64,000 bases of DNA from positions 33,311-97,310 of the forward strand of contig CANRBC010000010.1 of assembly GCA_947628755.1 (NCBI GenBank), read 5' to 3'. This stretch comes from an uncultured Clostridia bacterium. GTDB lineage: Bacteria > Bacillota > Clostridia > Lachnospirales > CAG-274. The position numbers and the translations under genes were made by a program. The notes beneath the pieces are model-generated. The model saw only the letters and a program-made list of their open reading frames with translations. It did not search any database and was not told the origin of the DNA. How positions within the stretch are numbered: position 1 is the stretch's first letter; each line of letters starts with the position of its first letter. This document shows, in pieces, positions 16,852 through 25,857 of this stretch.

Positions 16852-17394
16852 ATGAAAGAGCTTTTGGAATTGTATTGGGTATTCTGTAAAATGGGCGCAG
16901 TATGCTTTGGCGGAGGCTATGCCATGCTCCCTATAATACAGGCTGAAATAGTGGATAAAAGAGGCTGGGCGACCTCCGAGGAAATTATGGATTACTACGC
17001 CATAGGTCAATGCACACCGGGAGTTATAGCAGTCAATACCTCTACATTTATAGGCAACAAAAGAGCGGGCATACCGGGAGCAATAGCGGCTACGGCAGGC
17101 TTTGTCACCCCCTCTGTTATTATAATAATGATAATATCGTCGCTTCTGAAAAACTTTGCCCACATTACTTATGTGGAAAGAGCCTTTTCAGGCATAAGGA
17201 TATGCGTTGCAGTCCTTATAATAAACGCCACGGTAAAGCTCTGGAAAAGTGCTGTAAAGGACAAAATAGGTCTTGTTATATGCCTCGGCGTATTTTTACT
17301 TTCGGCATTTACGCCTCTTAGTCCCGTTATATTTGTGGTGCTTTCAGGCTTCGCAGGGTATTTTATATGCAAATGGAAGGGGGCGTCTGAATGA
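16852..17394 (+). CDS. Chromate transporter family protein, first half
   Basis: The 180-residue membrane protein has the ChrA half-domain signatures CKMGAVCFGGGYAMLPII and QCTPGVIAVNTSTFIGN. In many Clostridia the 12-helix ChrA is encoded as two short genes that form a heterodimer. Here the second half overlaps it by 4 bp (ATGA). The family exports or exchanges chromate or sulfate in some bacteria; the natural substrate here is unknown. Confidence 0.88.
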   Translation: MKELLELYWVFCKMGAVCFGGGYAMLPIIQAEIVDKRGWATSEEIMDYYAIGQCTPGVIAVNTSTFIGNKRAGIPGAIAATAGFVTPSVIIIMIISSLLKNFAHITYVERAFSGIRICVAVLIINATVKLWKSAVKDKIGLVICLGVFLLSAFTPLSPVIFVVLSGFAGYFICKWKGASE

Positions 17395-17960
17395 TACAGC
17401 TTCTTCTCCTTATAATAGAGTTTTTCAAAATAGGTCTTTTTGCCATAGGCGGAGGTCTTGCTACGCTGCCCTTTCTCTATGACCTTACGGTAACTCACCC
17501 CGATTGGGTAAACCGTTCTCAGCTCCTTGATATGGTAGCTATTTCGGAATCCACACCGGGCGCTTTGGGAGTAAATATGGCGACCTATGTAGGCAATATA
17601 ATAGCAGGACCCTTAGGCGGCGTTGCCACTACTATTGGTCTTGTTATGCCCTCTGTTATAATAATAGTGATAGTTGCAAAATTTCTGGAGAGATTCAAGG
17701 ACAGTCCTATTGTACAGAATGTATTCTACGGCATACGCCCTGCCTCAATAGGGCTTATAATGGCAGCCGCCTTTGTCGTAATAAAGGAGGCCCTTATGGA
17801 CATACCCCTTTTTAGCGAAACAGGCAGCTTTACGGACTTGTTCAGAATAAAGTCAATAATATTCGGCATAATACTCTATATCGGCATGGTAAAGTTCAAG
17901 AAGCACCCCATACTCTATATTGCAATAGCGGCGGTAGTAGGAAATATAATAGCGTTCTGA
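17391..17960 (+). CDS. Chromate transporter family protein, second half
   Basis: The 189-residue membrane protein is homologous to the preceding gene, with FKIGLFAIGGGLATLPFL and SESTPGALGVNMATYVGN. The start overlaps the stop of the first half, so the two are translationally coupled and likely form one transporter. The phosphotransferase gene follows after 1 bp. Confidence 0.88.
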   Translation: MIQLLLLIIEFFKIGLFAIGGGLATLPFLYDLTVTHPDWVNRSQLLDMVAISESTPGALGVNMATYVGNIIAGPLGGVATTIGLVMPSVIIIVIVAKFLERFKDSPIVQNVFYGIRPASIGLIMAAAFVVIKEALMDIPLFSETGSFTDLFRIKSIIFGIILYIGMVKFKKHPILYIAIAAVVGNIIAF

Positions 17961-17961
17961 T

Positions 17962-18858
17962 ATGAAAACAACAGTAAAAAAGGCTCTTGAAAAAATGGGT
18001 TTTACCGACTGTACGCCTGTTTTTCATCAGACCTCCGAAAACACAACATTTATAATAAAAAAAGAAGATATACCCCTGTATACCCTTAGAATATCCCGAA
18101 AAAACAGCAGAACACCCTCTCAGCTCGAAGGGGAGCTTAAATGGATGAAAGCAATAAAGGGCGTGAATATGGCTGAGCCCATTTCGGAAATACTGGATAT
18201 AGACGGGTATTTCTGCGTATTTTTTAAGTATATAGACGGAGAAATGCCAAGCTACAACGATGAAGAGGTACTGTATAACATCGGCAAGATAGCGGCGCAG
18301 CTCCATAAATTTGCCGATATGCGTCTTGACCGCCCTGTGTGGAGCATAGAAAATATGACAGGCAGAAACGGTCTGTGGGGCGATTGGAGAAAAAATGATG
18401 AGCTTACCTATAAAGACAGGGAAGTTATAGAAAAGGCTCTGAGCATTGCCGCAGAAAAAATAAAGGAATACGATTCCCCAAAATACGGACTTATACACGC
18501 CGATTTAAGAATTACGAATATTATACAAAACGACAAATACTATGCCATAGACTTTGACGACTGCGGCTACGGCTATTTTATGCAGGATATTGCAGCGGCT
18601 CTCAGCTTTATGGAAAACTCTGAAAATATAGAAGCCCTTAAGTCCGCCTGGTTCAGAGGCTATGAGGAGATAACTCCCCTTGACACAAGGGACAGGGAAA
18701 TAGCCGACTCCTTTATATTACTGAGGAAAATACAGCTCCTTGCATGGGTCACCTCCCATACCGACAGCGAATATGTGCAGGGAATAAGGAAGGGCTTCGG
18801 TGCGAAAAGCGTTGCTACTGCCGTTACTTACTTAAATAAAAGCTATAATATTATGTAA
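17962..18858 (+). CDS. Phosphotransferase (APH/choline kinase-like)
   Basis: The 298-residue product has the aminoglycoside phosphotransferase/homoserine kinase-like fold: N-terminal ENTTFIIKKED strand region, catalytic HADLRITNI (HxDxxxxN) near residue 178 and metal-binding AIDFDDCGYG. The family phosphorylates small alcohols or antibiotics, and the substrate cannot be deduced. It is the third gene of the chromate-transporter operon (1-bp spacing), an odd combination with no obvious link. Confidence 0.78.
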   Translation: MKTTVKKALEKMGFTDCTPVFHQTSENTTFIIKKEDIPLYTLRISRKNSRTPSQLEGELKWMKAIKGVNMAEPISEILDIDGYFCVFFKYIDGEMPSYNDEEVLYNIGKIAAQLHKFADMRLDRPVWSIENMTGRNGLWGDWRKNDELTYKDREVIEKALSIAAEKIKEYDSPKYGLIHADLRITNIIQNDKYYAIDFDDCGYGYFMQDIAAALSFMENSENIEALKSAWFRGYEEITPLDTRDREIADSFILLRKIQLLAWVTSHTDSEYVQGIRKGFGAKSVATAVTYLNKSYNIM

Positions 18859-18908
18859 TCATACCATTTACGGTACTTGTCAAAGGTAAAAGTTCTGAAC
18901 ATTTTTCC

Positions 18909-18937
18909 TTGACAACATTATATTTCTATTGTATAAT
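18909..18937 (+). promoter_or_regulatory. Consensus sigma-A promoter of the tRNA-Ser gene
   Basis: TTGACA at 18909-18914, a 17-bp spacer and TATAAT at 18932-18937 match the consensus exactly. The start would be near 18944, about 38 nt before the mature tRNA. Confidence 0.85.
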
Positions 18938-18981
18938 AATTAAGCACTGTGATTGAAACAGGATTACAGTATCAGAACTAT

Positions 18982-19069
18982 GGAGTAGTACTCAAGTGGC
19001 TGAAGAGGCTCCCCTGCTAAGGGAGTAGGTCGTTAACGCGGCGCGAGAGTTCAAATCTCTCCTACTCCG
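18982..19069 (+). tRNA. tRNA-Ser (GCT anticodon)
   Basis: The 88-nt sequence folds as a class II tRNA: acceptor GGAGTAG pairs with CTACTCC, the anticodon loop is CTGCTAA (GCT), there is a long variable arm, and the T loop is TTCAAAT. The discriminator base is G, as usual for tRNA-Ser. CCA is not encoded. Confidence 0.95.
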
Positions 19070-19075
19070 TTTTTA

Positions 19076-19118
19076 AGAGCTGCTGTACTTATAAAGTGCA
19101 GCGGCTTATTTTTTACAT
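19076..19118 (+). terminator. Terminator of tRNA-Ser
   Basis: The hairpin AGCTGCTGTACTT / AGTGCAGCGGCT is followed by TATTTTTT. It lies a few bases after the tRNA and before the MATE gene. Confidence 0.75.
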
Positions 19119-19163
19119 AGATTGTTAGATACCTTACAATTATCCTCAAAGGGAGGCGGCATT

Positions 19164-20537
19164 ATGAGGACTATGGACAGCGCAGACGCCCAGTACAAAA
19201 AAATGACCGAAACACCTATACCCAAGCTGATAATAGAGCTGGGTATACCCACTACCATAAGTATGCTTATAACAAATATATACAATATGGCGGATACCTT
19301 TTTTGTAGGTCAGCTCGGCAGCACAAGCGCCAGCGGCGCAACGGGTATCGTATTCGGTCTTATGTCCATAATACAGGCCTTCGGCTTTATGTACGGACAA
19401 GGCGCAGGCAGCCTTATTTCAAGACGCCTAGGGCAAAAAGACCCTGAGGACGCAGGCAAATACGCCTCCGTCAGCTTTGCGGCGGCTCTTATTTCAGGCG
19501 CTTTTATAATGCTGCTTGGCTTTATATTTATGGAACCCTTGCTTACGTTCCTCGGCTCTACGCCTACCATACTTTCATTTGCAAGGGATTACGCCGTGTA
19601 CATACTTATTTCCGCTCCCTTTATGGCAGCCAGCTTTGTGCTCAACAATATACTCCGCTACGAGGGTAAAGCCTTTTTCGCCATGATAGGTCTTACCACA
19701 GGCGGTATACTCAATATGATAGGCGACCCTATATTTATGTTCGGCTGTAATATGGGCATTTCAGGAGCAGGTCTTTCTACTGCCCTTTCTCAGATAATCA
19801 GCTTTTCTATACTGCTGTTTATGTTCATCAGCGGAAAAACACAGAGCAAGCTCTCAATACGCAATCTCACAGAGCCATTTTCAAGGCTTCTGGAAATAAT
19901 AAAGACAGGCTTCCCCTCTATGGCAAGGCAGGGCTTTGCCAGTATAGCCACAATGCTTCTGAACAATCAGGCGGCTACCTTCGGAGGCGATGCGGCTGTG
20001 GCAGCCATGAGTATAGTAAGCAGAATAAATATGTTCATATTTGCCGTAGGTCTTGGCATAGGTCAGGGCTTCCAGCCTGTTGCTGGCTATAACTACGGCG
20101 CAAGGAAGTATTCCCGCGTCAAGAAGGGCTATTTCTTCACAATGGCGGCAGGCGGTGTGCTTATAGGCACTCTTGCTGTAATAGGACTTATATTCTCAGG
20201 CGGAGTTGTAGCCATATTCAGAGATGACCCCCAGGTAATAGAAATAGGCACTCTTGCCATGAGATTCCATTGTCTTGCGCTTTTTGTGCAGCCTGTATGC
20301 GTCTGCTCCAATATGCTTTTCCAGAGCGTGGGCAAAAGCGGAAGAGCGACCTTTACGGCAATACTGCGAAGCGGACTTTATTTTCTTCCCATTATTGCCA
20401 TACTCCCCCATTTCATAGGAGTGCTTGGCGTACAGACGGCTCAGCCTATTGCGGATTTCATGACGTTTCTGACTGTTATACCTATAGCGGCTCTCTTTAT
20501 AAAATCCCTGCCAAAGGACGGAGCAGAGCCTGTGTAA
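19164..20537 (+). CDS. MATE family efflux transporter
   Basis: The product of 457 residues has twelve predicted helices and the two-fold repeat of MATE transporters, with PKLIIELGIPTTISMLITNIYNMADTFFVG cut typical of the NorM/DinF-like bacterial branch and AVGLGIGQGFQPVAGYNYGA in the second half. These pumps export cationic drugs or metabolites using Na+ or H+. The ATG at 19164 follows GGGAGGCGG at good spacing; the longer ORF start is rejected. It stands alone and ends at palindromic element copy 2. Confidence 0.9.
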   Translation: MRTMDSADAQYKKMTETPIPKLIIELGIPTTISMLITNIYNMADTFFVGQLGSTSASGATGIVFGLMSIIQAFGFMYGQGAGSLISRRLGQKDPEDAGKYASVSFAAALISGAFIMLLGFIFMEPLLTFLGSTPTILSFARDYAVYILISAPFMAASFVLNNILRYEGKAFFAMIGLTTGGILNMIGDPIFMFGCNMGISGAGLSTALSQIISFSILLFMFISGKTQSKLSIRNLTEPFSRLLEIIKTGFPSMARQGFASIATMLLNNQAATFGGDAAVAAMSIVSRINMFIFAVGLGIGQGFQPVAGYNYGARKYSRVKKGYFFTMAAGGVLIGTLAVIGLIFSGGVVAIFRDDPQVIEIGTLAMRFHCLALFVQPVCVCSNMLFQSVGKSGRATFTAILRSGLYFLPIIAILPHFIGVLGVQTAQPIADFMTFLTVIPIAALFIKSLPKDGAEPV

Positions 20538-20556
20538 ATAATATTTTGTAAACAAG

Positions 20557-20607
20557 AGAGCTGTCACATTATGACTTATGGGCAAAAAGTCGTAATGCGG
20601 CGGCTCT
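20557..20607. repeat. Palindromic intergenic element, copy 2
   Basis: AGAGCTGTCACATTATGAC pairs imperfectly with GTCGTAATGCGGCGGCTCT. It is followed by AAAATTTTTTGTTTA, the flank shared with other copies in reverse, and then the MITE-like element at 20652. It lies 20 bp after the MATE stop and can act as its terminator. Confidence 0.75.
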
Positions 20608-20651
20608 TTGATTTAAGGGAAAATTTTTTGTTTATACACAATAGAATTACA

Positions 20652-20909
20652 TCGACCCTTCAGTCAGCCCCGCCATAAGCTATTCGTTACACTTAGCTGT
20701 AGCCGAGGCTGACAGCTCCCCTTCTCGTAAGGGGAGCCTTAGGTATACGCTTTCTAAAGGCTTTAATAATGTTGAAAAATTAACTTTATTACTAACTAAA
20801 AAATGAGAAGAATGTACTCCTGAGCTTCCCCTTCAGAGAAGGGGAAGTGACAGCCCAACCATTTCTGTGAGTTAAAAATACCTTTGCATTGGGCTGTCGA
20901 TAGGGTCGA
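20652..20909. mobile_element. MITE-like element A, left border of redox cassette
   Basis: About 258 bp with no ORF, bounded by TCGACCCTTCAGTCAGCC and the inverted TCGACCCTATCGACAGCC. Inside are hairpin-forming strings such as CTCCCCTTCTCGTAAGGGGAG and CTTCCCCTTCAGAGAAGGGGAAG. A second copy in opposite orientation lies at 25478-25778, and a partial relative is at 63839. It encodes no transposase, so it would be mobilised in trans if at all. Confidence 0.7.
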
Positions 20910-21029
20910 CTTTACTCACTATTAGTATATCACTCTACAAAGACAATGTTTCGCCTAATCAAAAATCCAACTCACCCCTATTTTTTATTTAAAACGGGCA
21001 CAATAGCTATATAGCAGCTTAAAGGAGGA

Positions 21030-21573
21030 ATGACCTACGGAGCAGCAGCTTATAAGCTATTGTGCGCCTACTCTTGCAGGCATTAAAACAGGGAGTATAT
21101 TTAATACAAATATAACAGGCGCCGAGGAAAAAACACGGGAAATAAACAGAAAATTTAATTATAAGGATATGTATGCGACAATACTTACAAGGAGAAATGA
21201 TGCTTCTCTAATATATGTATACCGCAGAAAAAAGCTCGCCTATGATTTGAGCAGACCCGAATGTCTGTCCTTTATGAGAAATCTCGGCTATTGGGGCGGC
21301 TGTATAGACTATATAGAGCGCCTAAAGGAAAGGCTGATGTGTCACGAGGACTTTCCCCATGAAATAGGACTGTTTCTCGGCTATCCCCTTGGGGATGTTA
21401 TGGGATTTATAGAAAACAAGGGGAGAAACGCCTTGCTCTGCGGCTGCCGTAAGGTATATGTAAACAAAGCCGCCGCCGAAAAGCAATTCAGTATGTATCA
21501 AAAATGCACACGCATTTATTCAAGACTGTTTGAAAGCGGCTTTGACATTGAGAGGCTTGTGGTAAAAGGATAA
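21030..21573 (+). pseudogene. DUF3793 family protein, start frameshifted
   Basis: The ORF track begins at the internal ATG 21169, but homologous sequence extends upstream: EQQLISYCAPTLAGIKTGSIF from 21040 is the typical DUF3793 beginning. The only ATG with a proper AAAGGAGGA site is at 21030 and lies in another frame. Removing one G at about 21039-21040 would join them as MTYEQQLISYC. The remainder (GYWGGCIDYIERLKERL, FPHEIGLFLGYPLGDVMGFI and GCRKVYVN) is intact. DUF3793 proteins are small, common in Clostridia and often near flavodoxin or metal genes; their function is unknown. This copy is probably a recent frameshift or a sequencing error. Confidence 0.65.
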
Positions 21574-21625
21574 GCAGCTCTTTCGGACTATAAAAATAAT
21601 TTTTTCAAAAAATTTTGCGATTATA

Positions 21626-21675
21626 TTGACATAACGTCAGAACAGTGCTATTATAATTATACTGACACTGTGTCA
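21626..21675 (+). promoter_or_regulatory. TetR gene promoter with palindromic operator
   Basis: TTGACA at 21626-21631, a 17-bp spacer and TATTAT at 21649-21654 form the promoter. The perfect palindrome TGACACTGTGTCA at 21663-21675 covers the expected start point. This is the normal position for autorepression by the downstream TetR protein. Confidence 0.65.
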
Positions 21676-21801
21676 TAATGTGGTGTCGCTATACAAGTAA
21701 TGCTCAATAAATATCAAGCCTATGCCAAAGGTCTGCAAGGGTATTTGACACTTTGGATAGGGAGCAGAGCAAAAACAGTCGAAAAGATAAGGAGATATAC
21801 T

Positions 21802-22428
21802 ATGCCAAAAGGATCCCCCGAGCTTACAAACGCAAGAAAAGAAGAAATAGTAAACGCCTGCGAAAAGCTGTATCATACCATGAGCTTTAAGGAAATAACC
21901 ATTAAAGAAATAGGAGAGGTCACCAGCTTTACGCGAACCTCCATATACAATTATTTTCACACAAAGGAGGAAATTTTCCTTGCGCTTCTTACAAGGGAGT
22001 ATGAATATTGGATAGCAGACCTCAAAGCTATTCGCGAAAAATACGAAAGCCTTACAGCAGACGGATTTGCCGACAAAATGGCGCGTTCTCTGGAAAATCG
22101 TCCTCAGCTTTTGAAAATACTGTCCATGAATCATTACGATATGGAGGAAAACAGCCGTATAGAGTATCTTACCGCTATGAAGGTAGCATACGGCAGCTCA
22201 ATAAAAGCCGTAAACCATTGTCTTGACAAGTTTTTCCCTTATATGACAGACAAGGAAAAGCAAAACTTTATATATGTATTTTTCCCTTTTATGTTTGGTA
22301 TATATCCCTATACCGTAGTTACCGAAAAGCAAAGAGAGGCTATGGAGGGAGCAAGGGTCGATTATGTTTTTATGTCGATATATGAGCTGATATACGATTG
22401 TATACGAAATTTATTAAAGGAGGAATAA
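21802..22428 (+). CDS. TetR/AcrR family transcriptional regulator
   Basis: The 208-residue product has an N-terminal TetR helix-turn-helix (ARKEEIVNACEKLY...FKEITIKEIGEVTSFTRTSIYNYF) and a helical ligand-binding domain. The ATG at 21802 has an AAGGAGATATACT site; the ORF-track start 102 bp upstream is not supported. It is the first gene of a five-gene redox operon and likely controls it through the palindrome at 21663. The ligand is unknown. Confidence 0.85.
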   Translation: MPKGSPELTNARKEEIVNACEKLYHTMSFKEITIKEIGEVTSFTRTSIYNYFHTKEEIFLALLTREYEYWIADLKAIREKYESLTADGFADKMARSLENRPQLLKILSMNHYDMEENSRIEYLTAMKVAYGSSIKAVNHCLDKFFPYMTDKEKQNFIYVFFPFMFGIYPYTVVTEKQREAMEGARVDYVFMSIYELIYDCIRNLLKEE

Positions 22429-22432
22429 TAAA

Positions 22433-22966
22433 ATGAAAATCGTTGTAATAAAAGGCAGCCCCCACAAAAACGGCTCGTCAAATATGCTTGCAAAGCAATT
22501 TATAAAGGGCGCAAAGGAAAATGGTCACGATATAACAGAAATCGATGCGGCGCATATTAATATACACCCCTGTATAGGCTGCGACTTCTGCGGCATGAAC
22601 GGAGAATGTTCACAAAAGGACGATAACAGACAGATAAGAGACGCTTTGCTTTCAGCGGATATGGCTGTATTTGTGACACCCGTATATTACTTCGGAATGT
22701 CCGCCCAGCTTAAAATGGTTATAGACCGTTTTTACAGCTATACAATGAAGCTCTCTGCAAAGCATCTGAAAACAGCCCTTATTACAGCCGCTTGGGATTC
22801 AAATGATGATGTTATGCCCTATCTTGCAGAGCATTACAAAAAGCTGTGCAGATATATGAACTTTACGGATATGGGCATGATATTGGGCACAGGCTGCGGC
22901 ACTCCCTCTATGACCGCAGGCAGCATACATAATGAAGAAGCATATAGACTTGGAAAATCCATATAA
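22433..22966 (+). CDS. Flavodoxin-family NAD(P)H-dependent FMN oxidoreductase
   Basis: The 177-residue product begins IVVIKGSPHKNGSSNMLA, the FMN phosphate-binding loop of NADPH-dependent FMN reductases, and has IGCDFCGMNGECSQKDD, a Cys cluster typical of iron-sulfur flavoproteins of the WrbA/Isf type. VFVTPVYYFGMSAQLKMVIDR cut in the family pattern supplies the second FMN loop. It follows tetR by 4 bp. It probably reduces a small electrophile or quinone-like compound; the substrate is unknown. Confidence 0.82.
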   Translation: MKIVVIKGSPHKNGSSNMLAKQFIKGAKENGHDITEIDAAHINIHPCIGCDFCGMNGECSQKDDNRQIRDALLSADMAVFVTPVYYFGMSAQLKMVIDRFYSYTMKLSAKHLKTALITAAWDSNDDVMPYLAEHYKKLCRYMNFTDMGMILGTGCGTPSMTAGSIHNEEAYRLGKSI

Positions 22967-22981
22967 AAAGGAGCTTTGAAA

Positions 22982-23992
22982 ATGAAATATGTAAAATTAG
23001 GCAAATCGGAGCTGAATGTTTCCCGTATATGTATGGGCTGTATGGGCTTTGGCAACGCCTCAACAGGGCAGCACAGCTGGACTGTTGACGAGGAGCAGAC
23101 AAGGGAAATAATAAAACACGGCTTGGATATGGGAATAAATTTCTATGATACCGCCATAGTCTATCAGAACGGCACAAGCGAACATTATGTAGGCAAGGCG
23201 TTGAGAGATTTTGCAAAGCGCGAGGACTATGTAATAGCCACAAAATTTACTCCCAGAACACAGGATGAAATAGACAACAATATAAGCGGACAGCAGCATA
23301 TTGAAAGCTACTTAAATCAAAGCCTTGAAAATCTGGGTATGGATTATGTTGACCTCTATATTTACCATATGTGGGACTATCATACGCCTATGGAGGAAAT
23401 AATGGAGGGACTTCATAGGGCGGTAAAATCGGGAAAGACGCGCTATATAGGCATTTCCAACTGCTTTGCATGGCAGCTTGCAAAAGCGAACTTCTATGCA
23501 AGGGAAAACGGTCTTACGGAGTTTATATCCGTGCAGGGGCATTATAACCTTATCGCAAGAGAGGAGGAAAGGGAAATGATACCCTTCTGCAGGGATCAGA
23601 ATATCGCCCTTACGCCTTACAGCGCCCTTGCAAGCGGCAGACTTTCAAGACATTCGGGAGAAAGCACAAAGCGCTTTGAGGAGGATTCATACGCGCGCTT
23701 TAAGTACGACAAAACTGCCGAGGCAGACGGAAAAATAATAAAGCGTGTAGAGGAGCTTGCTGAAAAGAGAAACGTATCCATGACTGAAATATCATTGGCT
23801 TGGCTTCTTACAAGGGTAGATTCGCCTGTCGTAGGCGCAACAAAGCCTTATCACATAGACGGAGCGGTAAAAGCCGTTGATATTGAGCTTACAGATGAGG
23901 AAATAAATTATCTGGAGGAGTTGTATGTTCCCCACGCCTTGGCGGGAGTTATGGCGCAGAACGGCAAACAAAAAGCAGGAAATGTAGTATAA
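22982..23992 (+). CDS. Aldo/keto reductase
   Basis: The 336-residue product is a (beta/alpha)8 aldo/keto reductase. The catalytic tetrad is visible: Asp and Tyr in DTAIVYQNGTSE, Lys in VIATKFTP and His in IYHMWDYH. NADP-binding signatures lie near IALTPYSALASGRLS and GATKPYHIDGAV. The ATG at 22982 is preferred over the in-frame TTG at 22976 because AAAAAGGAG lies at proper spacing. It is the third gene of the TetR operon. Confidence 0.9.
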   Translation: MKYVKLGKSELNVSRICMGCMGFGNASTGQHSWTVDEEQTREIIKHGLDMGINFYDTAIVYQNGTSEHYVGKALRDFAKREDYVIATKFTPRTQDEIDNNISGQQHIESYLNQSLENLGMDYVDLYIYHMWDYHTPMEEIMEGLHRAVKSGKTRYIGISNCFAWQLAKANFYARENGLTEFISVQGHYNLIAREEEREMIPFCRDQNIALTPYSALASGRLSRHSGESTKRFEEDSYARFKYDKTAEADGKIIKRVEELAEKRNVSMTEISLAWLLTRVDSPVVGATKPYHIDGAVKAVDIELTDEEINYLEELYVPHALAGVMAQNGKQKAGNVV

Positions 23993-24013
23993 AGCATGAA
24001 AGGAGAATAAAAA

Positions 24014-24772
24014 ATGAAAAACAAAATAACACAGACAGCAGGAAGAGATCAGCTTGGCAGCTTTGCTCCCGATTTTGCTCACTTTAACGACGATGTGCTT
24101 TTCGGAGAAAACTGGAACAATGAGGACATAGACTTAAAGACGCGCTGCATTATTACAGTCGTTGCCCTTATGTCATCGGGGATAACAGATTCCTCTCTGA
24201 CATATCATCTTGAAAATGCCAAGGCTCACGGCGTTACAAAGGCGGAGATAGCGGCTATAATTACCCATATAGGCTTTTATGTAGGCTGGCCGAAGGCTTG
24301 GGCAGTTTTCCGTCTTGCCCTTGGCGTATGGAAGGAAAAGGAGGCTGAGCTTAGCGAAAAGGACAAATATCAGAACACAATACTTTTCCCCATAGGCGAG
24401 CCTAACGACGCCTTTGCAAAGTATTTCATAGGTCAGAGCTACCTTTCTCCCGTATCAAAGGAGCAGGTGGGAGTATTCAATGTGACCTTTGAGCCTAAAT
24501 GTCGCAACAACTGGCATATACACCACGCAGACAAAGGCGGCGGTCAGATACTTATATGTGTAGGCGGTCGCGGATATTATCAGGAATGGGGCAAGGATGC
24601 CGTAGAAATGAAGTCCGGCGACTGCATAAATATCCCTGCTGGCGTAAAGCATTGGCACGGCGCAGCTCCCGACAGCTGGTTTTCACATCTTGCCATAGAA
24701 GTACCCGGCGAAAATACATCTAATGAATGGCTTGAGCCTGTTGACGATGAACAATACAAGGATTTGAAGTAA
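24014..24772 (+). CDS. Carboxymuconolactone decarboxylase-like and cupin fusion protein
   Basis: The 252-residue product has an N-terminal CMD/AhpD-like helical domain (LKTRCIITVVALMSSG...ENAKAHGVTKAEIAAIITH) at about 15-110 and a C-terminal cupin at about 145-235 with the metal motif WHIHHADKGGGQILICVGGRG and the second motif INIPAGVKHWHG. Such fusions are common in TetR-linked redox operons, where both halves may handle reactive carbonyl compounds. The AhpD CxxC is not present, so peroxidase activity is unlikely. Confidence 0.85.
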   Translation: MKNKITQTAGRDQLGSFAPDFAHFNDDVLFGENWNNEDIDLKTRCIITVVALMSSGITDSSLTYHLENAKAHGVTKAEIAAIITHIGFYVGWPKAWAVFRLALGVWKEKEAELSEKDKYQNTILFPIGEPNDAFAKYFIGQSYLSPVSKEQVGVFNVTFEPKCRNNWHIHHADKGGGQILICVGGRGYYQEWGKDAVEMKSGDCINIPAGVKHWHGAAPDSWFSHLAIEVPGENTSNEWLEPVDDEQYKDLK

Positions 24773-24784
24773 GGAGAGTTTAAA

Positions 24785-25420
24785 ATGAAGCATTTGTATT
24801 TGGTATTATCGGCATTATTGATTGCCTGCTTCCTTTGCGCCTGTGCTTCTGGCGGTGACAAGGAAACCGTACAAAACACAACCGCAGTACAGGAAGCCGA
24901 TAAAACATCAGAAAACACAGCGGATAAGGGCGGAAAAACCCTTGTGGCGTATTTTTCCGCAACGGGAAACACAAAGGCTGTTGCCGAAAAGATAGGGGAA
25001 ACAACAGGCGCGGATATTTTTGAAATAGTTCCTGCTGTGCCTTATACGGAAGCGGATCTTAACTACGGAGATGACAACAGCCGTGCAACTGCCGAGCAGA
25101 ACGACGACAGCGCACGCCCTGAGATTTCGGGAGCAATAGAGAATATGGAGGAGTACGATACCGTCTTTATAGGCTATCCTATATGGTGGGGACAAGCGCC
25201 TAAGATAATGTATACCTTTATGGAAAGCTATGATTTTAACGGCAAAACCGTAATTCCCTTCTGTACCTCCGGCAGCAGTCCCATAGGCTCAAGCGCCGAA
25301 AATATGCAAAGCCTTACAACAGGCGCAAATTGGCTTGAGGGTCAGCGTTTTAGCGGCGGCGCAGGGGAAGACGAAATAAATGAATGGATAGATAGCCTTG
25401 GAGTGAGCTTTGCAGAGTAA
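24785..25420 (+). CDS. Flavodoxin-domain lipoprotein
   Basis: The 211-residue product has a lipoprotein signal peptide with lipobox LCACASG at about residues 18-23, a Thr/Glu-rich linker to about 50, and a flavodoxin domain with LVAYFSATGNTKAVAEKI (FMN phosphate loop), IGYPIWWGQAPKIM and FCTSGSSPIG. It should sit on the outer face of the membrane as an electron-transfer or reductase protein. It is the last gene of the TetR operon and the MITE-like element B follows. Confidence 0.85.
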   Translation: MKHLYLVLSALLIACFLCACASGGDKETVQNTTAVQEADKTSENTADKGGKTLVAYFSATGNTKAVAEKIGETTGADIFEIVPAVPYTEADLNYGDDNSRATAEQNDDSARPEISGAIENMEEYDTVFIGYPIWWGQAPKIMYTFMESYDFNGKTVIPFCTSGSSPIGSSAENMQSLTTGANWLEGQRFSGGAGEDEINEWIDSLGVSFAE

Positions 25421-25477
25421 ATTATTATGTGTTCGGAAGGGGTCTGTGGTGTTGAATTTTTGTTTAGCGTAGTAAAG

Positions 25478-25778
25478 TCGACCCTATCGGCAGCCCAATG
25501 CAAGAGTAATCTCAATTCAAGGAAATGGTTGGGCTGCCACTTCCTTGGTTGCTTAGGCGAGCAGTAACACGAAGTGTTACGACCAGCCCCTTCTCTGAAG
25601 GGGAAGCTCAGGAATACGTCTTTCTTATTTCTTAGTTAGTAATAAAGCTAATTTTTCAACATTATTTAATCCCTTAGGCAGCGTACACATAAGGCTCCCC
25701 TTAGGAGAAGGGGAGCTGGCAGGCACGTCAAAAATTTCAGATTAATATATTTTTGAATGTGCCTGACTGAAGGGTCGA
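25478..25778. mobile_element. MITE-like element B, right border of redox cassette, inverted
   Basis: About 301 bp, the reverse-orientation relative of element A: it starts TCGACCCTATCGGCAGCCC and ends GCCTGACTGAAGGGTCGA. The inner hairpins CCCCTTCTCTGAAGGGG and CTCCCCTTAGGAGAAGGGGAG match those of A, and the strings TTAGTTAGTAATAAAG and TTTTTCAACATTA are shared in reverse complement. It has no ORF. Outside it the sequence TAAACAAAAATTTA leads into palindrome copy 3. Confidence 0.7.
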
Positions 25779-25812
25779 TACTCGTCTAAACAAAAATTTA
25801 TCCATAAATAAA

Positions 25813-25856
25813 ACTGCCGCATTATGGTATTTTTAATAAACCATAATGCGGCAGCT
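25813..25856. repeat. Palindromic intergenic element, copy 3
   Basis: ACTGCCGCATTATGGT pairs with ACCATAATGCGGCAGCT. It lies directly 3' of the minus-strand gene ending at 25858 and is the mirror partner of copy 2 on the other side of the cassette. Confidence 0.75.
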
Positions 25857-25857
25857 C

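Noticed and set aside
17962-18858. Aminoglycoside resistance gene
   Set aside because: The fold fits, but the family is broad and the gene sits in a chromate-transporter operon, so a resistance claim is not supported.
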